Part shown: positions 33,061 to 44,040 of the stretch, in pieces | How the letters are laid out: every line of letters begins with the position of its first letter | Numbering within the stretch: position 1 is the stretch's first letter | Translations under genes and position numbers: made by a program | Assembly: GCF_000218685.1 (NCBI RefSeq) | Contig: NW_006763291.1 | Span: forward strand, 2,574,308 to 2,638,307 | DNA: 64,000 bases | Reading direction: 5' to 3' | From: Serpula lacrymans var. lacrymans S7.9 | Taxonomy: Eukaryota > Basidiomycota > Agaricomycetes > Boletales > Serpulaceae | Notes under the pieces: model-generated | The model's database searches: none | The model's input: only the letters and a program-made list of their open reading frames with translations | What the model was told of the DNA's origin: nothing

Positions 33061-34350
33061 TTACTGACTTTTCTATTTCCTCATCTTGATCCTTGGGGCA
33101 TAGGTGGCTTTCATGATCCACGTCGACGGAAAGATCAACAGATTTTTTTTGAGCGTCAACTGAAGAATCTTCTCCGTCAAGATGAATCACCATTCGTGAA
33201 AGATCCCGCTTTGCCTTTGTGTGTTGGAACATATTACAAAAACAGGAGGTTAACAAAAATACATCTTTTTCTATAATACATGAAGAAAAAGAGGCAATTG
33301 CTCATGATCTCAAAGAGCTAAGTCCTACACTCACCAAATTGATTTCTAATTGGGAAAAACATCCACATGCAAAACCTTCCAATAGAAAAGAAAAAAGAGC
33401 GTTAAAACTATTGAATAGACTGAAATTTGTGGCAAAGAACTTACAAGGAAGTTATGACTACAAACTTTGTCGCAAGAATAAGATCTGTGCACTCATTAAA
33501 CAATTTGCTACTCCGGCATTGTTTCTCACTTTGAATCCCGCAGATGTCTGCAATCCTTTGTTAGCTGTAATTGGTGGTATGTCAGCTGAACAGTGTATGG
33601 CAATGAACACATTTCAACGGGGCATGTTTGTTGCTAATAATTCAGGTGTTGCTGCCCAGTTCTTTGACTCCTTGATCAAAGGTTTCATTGACATTATCTT
33701 GCACTATAAAAAGGGATTTGGTTTATTTGGGAGATATAAAGCTTACTATGGCATAGTTGAAGCTCAAGGCAGAGGCAGTTTACACTGTCATATGTTGATT
33801 TGGCTAGAGGGAAATCCGCACCCGCAAGACCTTCATGATCGCATGTCATCAGACCCAACTTTTAAATCATCTGTATTTAGCTGGTTGGAGTCAGTCATAT
33901 TATGCCATTTACCTGACATGACTACATGTTGTTTGGACCCTCCTCATTGACGTCCTCCTCGTGATGCATCAATCCCGCACCCAACAGTACACACTAACCC
34001 TGCTTGTTGCCATATGACTGATGTGGAATTTGAGTCTGCTTTTCGTGAAACTGTGAAAAATCTTGCAGTACTTTGTAATTGGCACAAGCACTCCGACACC
34101 TGCTGGAAACATTTGAAACCTGGTGAACCAAGAGATGATAAGCACTGTAGGATGTGTATGGATGGATCAACAAGGTCCTTTATGTCAGGCAACAAATACA
34201 AAGCTATATAATAACATATATAATAACAATCAATGCCTGGCCAAGTCCTTGATGAAAGGCAGTGGATTAGGGTATGAGAGCTAAAGAGTATTGGTATAGG
34301 CGCAAATCTAAACTAATATTGAACTAAGGAATAATACATCGAGTATGTAC

Positions 34351-34577
34351 GGTTAGAATATACTCTGACATACCAATACTCCATAGGATAATACCTCTGA
34401 TTTGTAAGCCAGCCCAGTATGCAGCAGTTATACTGTGTAAGACGTCTGTGGTTGCATGTCATGTTTAAGATCCAATATTGTATAACCTTGGCCATATAGC
34501 TCAATTGGTAGAGCAGCTGGCATGTATCCAGAAGGTTCCAGGTTCAATCCCTGGTCTGGTCATTATCCAATTTTATC
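34351..34577 (+). mobile_element. Short insertion carrying a tRNA-like module, TSD ATGTAC
   Basis: 227 bp inserted in LTR C2. ATGTAC occurs on both sides (34345-34350 and 34578-34583), where the other LTR copies have it once. The last third is tRNA-like (34490-34562). The roughly 140 bp before it has no recognised origin. Confidence 0.7.
34490..34562 (+). tRNA. Degenerate tRNA-like sequence (Thr UGU-like), probably not functional
   Basis: 73 nt fold as a cloverleaf: D arm GCTC/GAGC, T arm CCAGG/CCTGG with TTCAATC loop, box A TAGCTCAATTGG, box B GGTTCAATCCC. The acceptor stem has a T-C mismatch and a G-T pair, the anticodon stem a G-A mismatch, and position 33 is A rather than the near-universal T. 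Anticodon position reads TGT. It lies inside a short mobile insertion, so it is most likely a tRNA-derived part of that element. Confidence 0.5.
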
Positions 34578-35919
34578 ATGTACTCCTTATATAATGAACA
34601 GCAATGGTCAGACCAAAAAGGGGAAGAGTAAGAAAGTGGTCTGATCAAACAACTAACCAATAAGAAAAGAGAGAGAAAGTGATCTGATCTATCGTATTTA
34701 CTAATTGCGTGAGAGAGAGTCTTGGTAAGAGATGTACAATTAGCTGTATCAGTAAGCCCATGATAAGGTGCTGAGTCACAGCCTACATTGCTGATTAATA
34801 TCCCTCCAAAGTATTCCCGGACATAGCATTGGATCAATGCTATGTCATCTGGATATCTTCTCGAGGGTCTACAATGGTTCTCCTTTGTTGTAAGTATGAT
34901 AGGACATGAGTATGAATGGAAAATAAGAAGAAGAAAGATAAGAGTAACAAGATACCGGCTGTGATCTCTAGTCCAAGGGCAAGAGGAGTGACAGGGAATG
35001 AATCAGATAACCACAACATGGTGGGAATGCAATGAGAAAAATTGATTCCTCACACTTTACTGAGCTTGATCCAAAAATCTTGTCAATCTTATTGAAATGG
35101 CTCCACCACCGCATCAATAACTTCAATGATGTTGTTCCATTTTTGCTGCGTTGCAATATGGACATAAAATATATAGGTTCTGGTGAGGCTGCAAAAGCAT
35201 TGGAAAGTTCACTGGCCACCCATGTTGGTTTAAAAGCAGTTTTGTATGCTATACAACAAAATGATGCTAAATTTCCCACTAATGACTTTCCAGAACATAC
35301 TGTGCACAACAGCCTTCTCACCAAAACAGTCAATGCCATCATGGCTCGCCAAGAAGTCTCCCACCAACAGGTTATGAGTTATTTAGTAGGTGGGGGCGAC
35401 CATTAAAAAAGCCATACATTTAAACTCCTGAAATGGTTCTTGTTTGATAATCATATAAAGTGGCACTTTGATGATGTTGCTCACATGCAGCATGTGGTAC
35501 ATGATTCCGTTGACAATGACAATGTGCAAGATGATGATGCTGTCAATGATTTTGATGAGATTGATCTCGTGTTGGTGGACGGGGGGTTTTTCATGACAAG
35601 TGATATTTTGGATTATTGTTATAGACCAGATGAAGCTGCATTTTCAAACTTGTCATTGTGGAAATTTACAGAATCAATCATTACCAAAAGTGACAATAGA
35701 CCAACAGTTGATTCTGATTCTGAGGGGCCATCCAGTGATACAGATCACCTACAAAATTGGGGCAGACCACAAAATACAAGAGGTAGGTTTCTTCCCCAAC
35801 ATCCTCAGCATCAGAGTCATCTTTTGTGTATGCATGATGTGCCTTTGGTACCTGTCCTACTTGGTGGCAGTATAGCAAGGCTGAATAGATCCCCAGACGA
35901 ACATGAAATGTGGTGTCGT

Positions 35920-37746
35920 TGTCGATGATGAGAACTGTAGTTAGAAAACCACACACAAAACAAACTAACACACAATCCTCCCAGATTCCACGGAACTTGT
36001 TTATGGGCTTTGCCTCCTAGAACAGTGGAGTGGTCTGGTTGTTCGTGGGGTGGTACGTATAAAGATCCTTCAAAGTAAAACCCAGAGGTGTATGAGTGTG
36101 GGTTTTGAGGAGGAGGGATAGTTGAATTTATAGAAGGATAGGGGCTTGGTGACGAGTATAGATGAGCACTACCTTGCTAATCGTAGCACAAGGTAGGTTT
36201 GAGAACGACAAGGATGACAAGGTGACGAGGTTCCCAGTGATAGCAGGCTCCTGACGCACAAACTGTAGTGCTCAGAAGGACTCTAATCGAAAGGGATGAC
36301 AATGACTTCAAAAGTGGGAAGTGACGATGGCAGCAATTAACAGTGGTAGCAGTGGGAAGTGTTGTGACCACACTGGATCACAAGTAGCAGAGTAGTGAAC
36401 TTGAGAGTAGAGAAGAAGTCTGGATTGGATTTCTTGTTCTTTTTTTTTTTTTACAAGGTAAAAATACAGGGGTTTATATAGTAAAAGAAAAGTAGGCTAT
36501 GCACAGTATAGCTGTGCAAAAAGAATGAGAAAGAACATGAAGGAAGGAATGTATGCTGACGAATCCTGCGTAGGTAGTACAGGATAAGATTGTCAAAAAA
36601 AGGAAAAGAAAGGGATAGAACAATGAATGCTGTGAGTAATGTCACAGGTTTGTACAGCCATAAAGTAAAGTCCAATAGCAAAAAGAGAGCAGGAAAATCA
36701 TGATGTCATGGGAAGATGCAGTAAAAAAAGGGCAAGGTAAAACACTATCAGTATCAACACAGTTCCTTTATTGTCAGTCAGGCATTCTAAAAAAATATGT
36801 GTCCATAAAAATGATTCAAAAATCAAAAATAATCACACTGTAAATGAATGTTCTGCTGAAAAAAAAAGAAACTGGAGCCACCAGTCCACCACCTAGTCCA
36901 AATCCGACAGTTCCATGGCCTTACCAATGGACTGGTTGTGTTGGACCACCTGATCAAACGAGGGAGGGAGAGGAGTAGTTCCAATTTGGAACAAGTGAGT
37001 CCCAGGCAGCGTGTGGTAGGTGTAGCTGTAGCAAAGACGATGGACAAAAGATAAGTGTACCCAAGTGAATGGGACAGCGATGAACATGGGCGACGCAAGG
37101 GGATGAACCTTTTCCAGCTCAAAAATTACCCACCCACACTCCAACCAGGCAAGACGAGCGACCGATGTTTTGATAGTATATGATGGTAGATCGACGTCAT
37201 GAAGATGGACCTGTTGCCCTATTTGAACCGGCCGCCGGGGCTTTGCTGATATCAGCAGTGGCACGTGGTAGTCAACGGATCGGCGACGGAAGCGGATAGG
37301 AAGTGGTGACATCAGAAATGGTGGGGGTGCAAATAAGATTAGGAGGAGGAGGGTGGAGGTGACAAACAAGTGGATTAGAATGGGGACCCAGAAACGACCG
37401 TCAGGTGAGAATAAAAAGGAGAGGAAGGGGCCCATGGTGGGGCTAGGCAAAGGAAGGGGAGTAAGGGAAACGACAAAAGCGAGGGCGCAATCCAATGTGT
37501 AGCCAGTGGCGACGCAAAAATTTGCCAAAATGCCAAAACGCGGAAAGTACCGAATGGAAAAGCAAAGGTGAGCGTGACTGGATTGCCTAATAGAGGTGGT
37601 GCTGATCAGCCACAAGTTCAAAACAGGCAATATTAATTACTATTCCACGTGGCACTGTGCCTGTGTGGCGCAAAGGCGAGTCTTTTTGAATATTCGCTTT
37701 GTTATTGACACCTGTCCATGCTACCAATCAACTTTGGTGCATGACA
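35920..37746 (-). mobile_element. Element B copy 2 (minus orientation, TSD TCGT)
   Basis: On the plus strand it begins TGTCGATGATGAG and ends GGTGCATGACA, flanked by TCGT on both sides. Removing it restores the Helitron frame MWCR/AMLILF. About 1.83 kb, almost identical to copies 1 and 3. Confidence 0.85.
36893..37435 (-). CDS. Element B open frame, copy 2 (180 residues)
   Basis: Same frame as at 29394-29936, reading leftward, with the same CCACCATGGG start context; an upstream in-frame ATG at 37630 would give 245 residues. It is open to the stop at 36893. It differs from copy 1 by a few residues (for example WLECGW for WLERGW, a CpG-type change). No recognised domain. Confidence 0.4.
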   Translation of the reverse strand: MGPFLSFLFSPDGRFWVPILIHLFVTSTLLLLILFAPPPFLMSPLPIRFRRRSVDYHVPLLISAKPRRPVQIGQQVHLHDVDLPSYTIKTSVARLAWLECGWVIFELEKVHPLASPMFIAVPFTWVHLSFVHRLCYSYTYHTLPGTHLFQIGTTPLPPSFDQVVQHNQSIGKAMELSDLD

Positions 37747-38427
37747 TCGTGCAATGTTAATATTATTTAAACCATGGAGAACAGCAGCCAACTTGAAATC
37801 AGAGGATGAGAGCTGGTGTTCTTTATTCAATGCTCATGAATTTGACAACAATAGTATTGCTATTATGAGAAACATGGATGTAGAGAACGGGTGTAAAAAT
37901 GCACGTGATCACAACTTTGCCCATTGCGCAACAGCCAATGATCCTGACATTGTTTACTATTCTGATAACAGACCTGTTGACCCCGACATGGATCCAACAC
38001 TACATGATGCCTTTGAGTGCGATGAAACTGCGAGTGATGTTGTAGACAATCACGACCGTTTGCTGCGTGAAGTACAAAAAGAAAATGACCGTGAAGCAGC
38101 TCTTATTGCAGCTGAGGAGGCAAGCCTTTCCAACACAAATGTTGACATGTTTGTTCCTGCTCATGGATCAGCTTCCTTAATGGAAGAGCACAAGCATGCT
38201 GAGATTGAGCTACAAGTAGTGTCAATGAAGAGTCTTAAAGCTCATAAAAGACCACTTCCCAGTTTGGATGACTGTGAAGAACAACCACCACCACCACCAC
38301 CACCACAATGTTCTCGCTATTCAGAACACCAAGGCAATGTAACCATGTTGGTCCTGCCTGATAATGTTCACTCCAGACCTCTACACAGCAGTATGGTGCA
38401 CTTGTCTGAAAGTGCTCATCTACAGAA

Positions 38428-38743
38428 TGTTACAATTGACATACCAGTACCTACTTACACTTCACTTTTTGCACTTTTACTTTTAGTTTTCCAAGTCACA
38501 TGACTTGTCATGTGACCATTTACTTCACTGTACATTTTCGACTTTTTATAGTCACATGACCAAGTCATGTGACACAACACCTGACCAATGTCTAGACTCA
38601 TCATGTGTCTAAACATCGGACTTTAAACTTTATTTACAACTGTACAGTACCTCATGTATTTTAGTATATATACAGGAGCAATACATGGGGAAGGACTCAG
38701 CGAGTCTTCTCGTTGTATCCTCACAACTAACTTGTTGAAGTCT
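38428..38743 (+). repeat. 5' part of the solo LTR split by the inversion
   Basis: TGTTACAATTGAC to about GAAGTCT, with TATATATAC near 38,668. It shares the stretch ACAACTAACTTG with LTR family A. It is flanked on the left by CAGAA. The rest is 27916-27994 in reverse. Confidence 0.82.
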
Positions 38744-38865
38744 CAAGTAGTCGAGTTTAGTGCCTCGTAGTTTGGTCGGTCTAGACACAACTATACTTTC
38801 TACTTTGTATTTGTCTACCCCTTCAATGATTTCAGGTGGTGGTCTCGAGGAGAAAGGCTGGTTAG

Positions 38866-39278
38866 TGTTACAATTTCTACTCCCTTTATGGACTACTTAT
38901 TTTTCCTTACTCATTGGTTATACCATTGGACTGATGACTCATTTCCTTCACGTACATTTCTGTTTTCTTCACAGACTACATTACCTAGTATAGTAGTTAG
39001 CCCTCAACAGGCAAGCCTCCCCTAGATAGGACCTAACTCCTATCACCGATCTTATTCCCTATAAATACCCTTGTAACAGTAGTAGTATTTCTTCAATACA
39101 ATTCTACGCAGTTTACGCTTACAAAGCTAGACTCCTAAGATCAGACTTCTACTCAGAAGAAGACCAACTCTTGTTGGAAGAACTCTACTCAGAACTACAT
39201 CCTCAAATTTGTCTTCAGATAAGTCTCTTTGAACCCTCGACAAATCCTCAGACTTTGTTAAGCACTTTGTGCGTAACA
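38866..39278 (+). repeat. Solo LTR, 413 bp, TSD GTTAG
   Basis: TGTTACAATTTCTAC to TGTGCGTAACA, flanked by GTTAG on both sides (38861-38865, 39279-39283). CCCTATAAATACCC near 39,060 is a promoter. It sits in the gypsy pol end between FPN and QPFSSRPPPE. A different family from LTR A, with similar ends. Confidence 0.9.
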
Positions 39279-40091
39279 GTTAGGGAATTTGGGGGTATGG
39301 TACAGCAATAGAATAGCTTTGTTGAATACTAGGTGAATGGACCTCCAGCTTTTTGGAATGTCGAGTTGGTAAGTGGAAGGTCCAACTTTCCGGATGATTT
39401 TAAAAGGACCAAACTGCTTGTCGTCCAATTTCTTCATCTGTCTGTCTGTCATGATGTTGTGCCCTTCCAACCAGACTTTGTCACCAGTTTGATACTCTTG
39501 CGGTGGGGATCTCTTACAGTCGTAGTAACATCTGAGATTGTTGTTTGCTAAAAGAAGGGAAGATTTTGTGAGGTCATGGAGTCGTTTCATTTGTTCACCA
39601 AACTCGGCCGCCAACGCGGATCAAGGGGACAATGCAATGGTGATATTTGTTCGTGGGTGTAGACCATAGTTTAAAAAGAAAGGTGTTTGATTCGTCAAAG
39701 TGCGAAGATGATTATTATACGTGAATTTGGCAATGGAGAGCCAATCTGCCCAATCATCCTGTTTATGATTTACAAAGACACGCAGGTAGTGCTCGAGATT
39801 CTGGTTGATCTGTTCAGACTGTCCATCCGTCTGAGGGTGATAACCTGTAGAAAGACCTGGCATTATTCCCATCAATTCATAAAAGTCTTTAGTAAATAAC
39901 GACATATTGAGGACCTCAATCGGAGATAATCTTCTTGGGAATTCCGTGGAGTCGTATCACATTGTCTCTGAGCTGAAGTGCGTAACCGGCGGAGTCGAGG
40001 GTAACGAAAGTGGGGACAAAATGGGCCATCTTGCTAAATTGGTCTACAAAGACCTGAACGGCGGTGTAGCCCTTGGACTCCGGTAGTGCGC

Positions 40092-41909
40092 TGTCATGCA
40101 CCAAAGTTGATTGGTAGCATGGACAGGTGTCAATAATGAAGTGAATATTCAAAAAGACTCACCTTTGCGCCACACAGGCACAGTGCCACGTGGAATAGTA
40201 ATTAATATTGCCTGTTTCAAACTTGTGGCTGATCAGCACCACCTCTATTAGGCAATCCAGTCACGCTCACCTTTGCTTTTCCATTCGGTACTTTCCGCAT
40301 TTTGGCATTTTGGCAAATTTTTGCGTCGCCACTGGCTACACATTGGATTGCGCCCTCGCTTTTGTCGTTTCCCTTACTCCCCTTCCTTTGCCTAGCCCCA
40401 CCATGGGCCCCTTCCTCTCCTTTTTATTCTCACCTGACGGTCGTTTCTGGGTCCCCATTCTAATCCACTTGTTTGTCACCTCCACCCTCCTCCTCCTAAT
40501 CTTATTTGCACCCCCACCATTTCTGATGTCACCACTTCCTATCCGCTTCCGTCGCCGATCCGTTGACTACCACGTGCCACTGCTGATATCAGCAAAGCCC
40601 CGGCGGCCGGTTCAAATAGGGCAACAGGTCCATCTTCATGACGTCGATCTACCATCATATACTATCAAAACATCGGTCGCTCGTCTTGCCTGGTTGGAGT
40701 GTGGGTGGGTAATTTTTGAGCTGGAAAAGGTTCATCCCCTTGCGTCGCCCATGTTCATCGCTGTCCCATTCACTTGGGTACACTTATCTTTTGTCCATCG
40801 TCTTTGCTACAGCTACACCTACCACACGCTGCCTGGGACTCACTTGTTCCAAATTGGAACTACTCCTCTCCCTCCCTCGTTTGATCAGGTGGTCCAACAC
40901 AACCAGTCCATTGGTAAGGCCATGGAACTGTCGGATTTGGACTAGGTGGTGGACCGGTGGCTCCAGTTTCTTTTTTTTTCAGCAGAACATTCATTTACAG
41001 TGCGATTATTTTTGATTTTTGAATCATTTTTATGGACACATATTTTCTTAGAATGCCTGACTGACAATAAAGGAACTGTGTTGATACTGATAGTGTTTTG
41101 CCTTGCCCTTTTTTTACTGCATCTTCCCATGACATCATGATTTTCCTGCTCTCTTTTTGCTATTGGACTTTACTTTATGGCTGTACAGACCTGTGACATT
41201 ACTCACAGCATTCATTGTTCTATCCCTTTCTTTTCCTTTTTTTGACAATCTTATCCTATACTACCTACGCAGGATTCGTCAGTGTACATTCCTTCCTTCA
41301 TGTTCTTTCTCATTCTTTTTGCACAGCTATATTGTGCATAGCCTACTTTTCTTTTACTATATAAACCCCTGTATTTTACCTTGTAAAAAAAACAAGAACT
41401 CCAATCCAGACTTCTTCTCTAATCTCAAGTTCACTACTCTCTGCTACTTGTGATCCAGTGTGGTCACAACACTTCCCACTGCTACCACTGTTAATTGCTG
41501 TCATTGTCACTTCCCACTTTTGAAGTCATTGTTATCCCTTTCGATTAGAGTCCTTCTGAGCACTACAGTTTGTGCGTCAGGAGCGCTATCACTGGGAACC
41601 TCGTCACCTTGTCATCCTTGTCGTTCTCAAACCTACCTTGTGCTACAATGAGCAAGGTAGTGCTCATCTATACTCGTCACTAAGCCCCTATCTTCTATCA
41701 ATTCAACTATCCCTCCTCCTCAAAACCCACACTCATACACCTCTGGGTTTTACTTTGAAGGATTTTTATATGTACCACCCCACGAACAACCAGACCACTC
41801 CACTGTTCTAGGAGGCAAAGCCCATAAACAAGTTCCGTGGAATCTGGGAGGATTGTGTGTTAGTTTGTTTTTGTGTGTGGTTTTCTAACAGCAGTTCTCA
41901 TCATTGACA
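40092..41909 (+). mobile_element. Element B copy 3 (TSD GCGC/GTGC)
   Basis: TGTCATGCACC to CATCATTGACA, 1818 bp. Flanks are GCGC (40088-40091) and GTGC (41910-41913), a 4-bp duplication with one CpG-type change. It lies in gypsy integrase between TTDLIG and ALPESKG. Confidence 0.83.
40403..40945 (+). CDS. Element B open frame, copy 3 (180 residues)
   Basis: Same as copies 1 and 2, with the CCACCATGGG start at 40403; an upstream in-frame ATG at 40208 would give 245 residues. Stop at 40945. Differences from copy 1 include RFGIL to HFGIL, upstream of this start, and ERGW to ECGW, both CpG-type changes. No recognised domain. Confidence 0.4.
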   Translation: MGPFLSFLFSPDGRFWVPILIHLFVTSTLLLLILFAPPPFLMSPLPIRFRRRSVDYHVPLLISAKPRRPVQIGQQVHLHDVDLPSYTIKTSVARLAWLECGWVIFELEKVHPLASPMFIAVPFTWVHLSFVHRLCYSYTYHTLPGTHLFQIGTTPLPPSFDQVVQHNQSIGKAMELSDLD

Positions 41910-43310
41910 GTGCCTATAAGGTCGGTGGTGATAATTTGCCAAGGCCGATCGGGTATCGGGTTTGGATGTAGGGGGGCGTTAGGCTTGGTCTGATGTGCCT
42001 TGGTGCATTGACAACTCTCGCACCCTCGTACATATTGTCTGATATCTGTACGAAGACTCGGCCACCAGAGCTCTCGGTTTACTCGTTCAAATATTGTTCT
42101 CTCTCCTGGGTGTCCAGCCAGAGCTTTGTCATGGTGATCCTTCAATATTTGCGCCCGTAATTCGTGGTTTCGAGGAATGTATACGCGGTCAGCTAATGGG
42201 ATCGGGTAGGAACTCATCGCGGATTCTCTTTTGATCCAGATGATCCTATCCTTCACCTTCCAGGTATCCAACTTATCCTTCAAGTTCCTTTTTACTACGT
42301 CGTCCTGTTCTTGGAAGCTTCGATGTATATCTGGTAGGTATCCTTCGTTGGTGTCAAGTACTTCAAAATGTACATCTGGGAGGAGTGTTTGATTCTTGTT
42401 ATTGTTTGTGCCTCTAGGATGATTGATTCATCTGCTTAACAGGTCAGCCTTTGTATTTTGATCTCCTTTGATGTACTCCATTTTGAAATTATAATCTGCA
42501 AGCTGAGAGGACCATTGAGCCTGATGTCGGTTGTATTTCTGAGGTTGGCGGAAATAAAGGAGATTCTGATGATCTGTGAAGATAGTGAAGGGATGTTTCG
42601 ATCCTACAAGGTGATGTTGCCATTCATCTAGTGCAGTCATGACTGCAAGCATCTCTTTGTTGTAGATTTCATAATTTCGTTTGGCGGGGGTGAGGGCTTT
42701 TGAAAGGAATGCTATGGGTCTAAACTTATTGTTCTGTTTTTATGATAGGACGGCTCCTACAGCGAAGTCAGAGGCATCAGTTTCTAATCTAAACGGGTCG
42801 TCATTGTTTGGTATAGCAAGGGTGGGGGCAGTGGTGAGTGTTCTCTTTAACATTTCAAAAGATGTTTCTTGTTCATCTTTCCAGGTCCAATCAACCTTTC
42901 CAGTGAGTGTGGTGAGTGGTTTTGCAATTTTTCCGTAGTCTCAGATGAATTGTTGATAGAAGTTGGAGAATCCTAGGAATGATTGGAGTTCTCTTTTGTT
43001 CTTTGGTGCTGGCCAGTTGGCAACTGCTGCAACCTTTAACAAATCCATACGGATAGTGTTTCTGGAAATGATCAGGCCTAGGTACTCTACTTTCTGTTTC
43101 TTGAATTTGCATTTTTCCGGTTTGAGATACAACTGATTTTGCTGCAGAATGTGAAGGACTCTGGTGACTATTCAACAATGTTCCTCGAGTGTTTCTGTGA
43201 AGATCATGATACCGTCCAGGTACATGATAACTTTTCCTTCCGTGATCAGTTCTCTGAGGAGGTGGTCCATCATTGTTTGGAAGGTTGCCGGCGAGTTGGT
43301 AAGTCTGAAG

Positions 43311-43507
43311 TGACAAATTATGACATTTGTTTATAGTATGAGAAAACATGCATTGGCCAGGGCTTGAACCTGGGACTCCAGCTTTCATGGTCTGGTGCTT
43401 TACCAACTAAGCTACCAAGGCGTACTTGGAAAGCATACTGATTGGTTGCATGCCCAGAAGGTCCAGAATCACTGTACACGGGTGCGGATCCCATTGTGTT
43501 GTGATAT
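43311..43507 (-). mobile_element. 197-bp insertion carrying a tRNA-like module, TSD GAAG
   Basis: GAAG flanks both ends (43307-43310, 43508-43511), and removing it rejoins FEPLVMFF to the reverse transcriptase. Read on the minus strand it has about 86 bp of unknown sequence, a tRNA-like body (43421-43349) and a short tail, the same layout as the insertion at 34351-34577. Confidence 0.72.
43349..43421 (-). tRNA. Degenerate tRNA-like sequence, probably not functional
   Basis: Minus strand, 73 nt: D arm GCTT/AAGC, T arm CCAGG/CCTGG with loop TTCAAGC, box A TAGCTTAGTTGG and box B GGTTCAAGCCC intact, acceptor GCCTTGG against CCAATGC with one mismatch. The anticodon loop has one base too many, so the identity is unclear. 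It lies inside a mobile insertion. Confidence 0.5.
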
Positions 43508-44040
43508 GAAGAACATGACAAGGGGTTCAAACAGGCCGTGATTGGTCCTGAATGCAGCTTTATGTTTATCTCCCTCTTGGATTTGGACATTGTTGTATCC
43601 CCATCGCACGTCTAGCTTTGTGAAGTAGTTGGCACCCTTGAGTTTATCAATGAGTTTGGATATGAGGGGGAGGGTGTAGTGATTCTTTATGGTAAGCTTG
43701 TTCAGCTTGCAATAGTCTTGGACAGGGTGTAGTGAACCATCTTTCTTCTTGATAAAGATGAACAGGGATGCGTAGGGTGATTTGGACACTCGGATTTGTC
43801 CACTTTTCAGATTTTTGTCAAGGAATTTGTCTAGATGGTGCTGTTTGTCTGGGCTAAGAGGGTACATTTTGCAGTCAAGACTGTTAGCCTCAGGTACTAA
43901 TTCAATTGCGTGGTCCCAAGGACGTTTGGGGGGAAGTTTGTCGAATAATTCTTTGATAAGAACGGGTTCAAATTTGTGGTAGACTGGGGGGACAACATCT
44001 CGGAAGGTGAGTTTTGACTTCGCCTTTTTGGAGGACTCAG

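Larger units (their letters stand above)
34183..35054 (-). repeat. Solo LTR C2 in the Helitron gene, TSD CTTTA, with its own insertion
   Basis: Same family as C1 and C3, minus orientation: TGTCAGGCAAC to CCTCACA, flanked by CTTTA on both sides (34178-34182 and 35055-35059). It carries a 227-bp insertion at 34351-34577, which explains its greater length. Confidence 0.88.
33075..38427 (+). pseudogene. Helitron Rep/helicase gene, N-terminal two thirds, interrupted by C2 and B2
   Basis: Plus strand: [12 protein letters not shown] near 33,080, a frameshift near 33,210, then [24 protein letters not shown], and the Rep two-His motif GSLHCHMLIWLEGNP (near 33,780). DDKHCRMCMDGSTRSF is cut by LTR C2 (34183-35054) and continues with ELDPKILSILLKWLHHRIN and NMDIKYIGSGEAAKAL. 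MWCR is cut by element B copy 2 (35920-37746) and continues AMLILFKPWRTAANL to SAHLQN at 38427, where the split solo LTR begins. The rest (P-loop) is at 27910-27601 in reverse. Helitrons use this protein for rolling-circle transposition. Dead copy. Confidence 0.85.
27995..38743. other. Inverted segment, 10.7 kb
   Basis: Both ends of this block join half-features that continue at the opposite end. Left end: LTR half | gypsy chromodomain half. Right end: LTR half | gypsy chromodomain half, with one extra base (C at 38744). Reversing the block makes four broken features continuous at once: the solo LTR with its CAGAA duplication, the Helitron helicase frame, the gypsy chromodomain (DYL joined to VHWHGYP), and the copia gene flanking the gypsy insertion (ATAGT on both sides). 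Confidence 0.88.
39284..42283 (-). pseudogene. Gypsy integrase, interrupted by element B copy 3
   Basis: Minus strand: a zinc-binding region with H and C pairs (HHDKALAGHPGERTIFERV ... CESCQCTKAH), then PIPDRPWQIITTDLIG (first catalytic Asp), element B, then ALPESKGYTAVQVFVDQFSK, a long core to HPQTDGQSEQINQNLEHYL, and a C-terminal part with GDKVWLEGHN and FGPFKIIRKVGPSTYQLD. In-frame stops near 39,620 and 39,907 show decay. The protein would have joined element DNA to the chromosome. Confidence 0.85.
42428..43867 (-). pseudogene. Gypsy reverse transcriptase and RNase H, interrupted by a tRNA-like insertion
   Basis: Minus strand: [62 protein letters not shown], the insertion 43507-43311, then [25 protein letters not shown] follows, where the catalytic YxDD has become YLDG. 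RNase H follows with RLETDASDFAVGAVLS, NKEMLAVMTALDEWQ and TIFTDHQNLLYF. In-frame stops near 42,745, 42,943 and 43,173 add to the decay. Confidence 0.85.

Noticed and set aside
34490..34562. A functional tRNA-Thr gene
   Set aside because: T33 is replaced by A, both the acceptor and anticodon stems have mismatches, and it lies inside a short mobile insertion.
35920..37746. Element B copies 1 and 2 as the inverted repeats that caused the inversion
   Set aside because: Both keep matching 4-bp duplications on their two sides, so neither took part in recombination; the breakpoints lie elsewhere.
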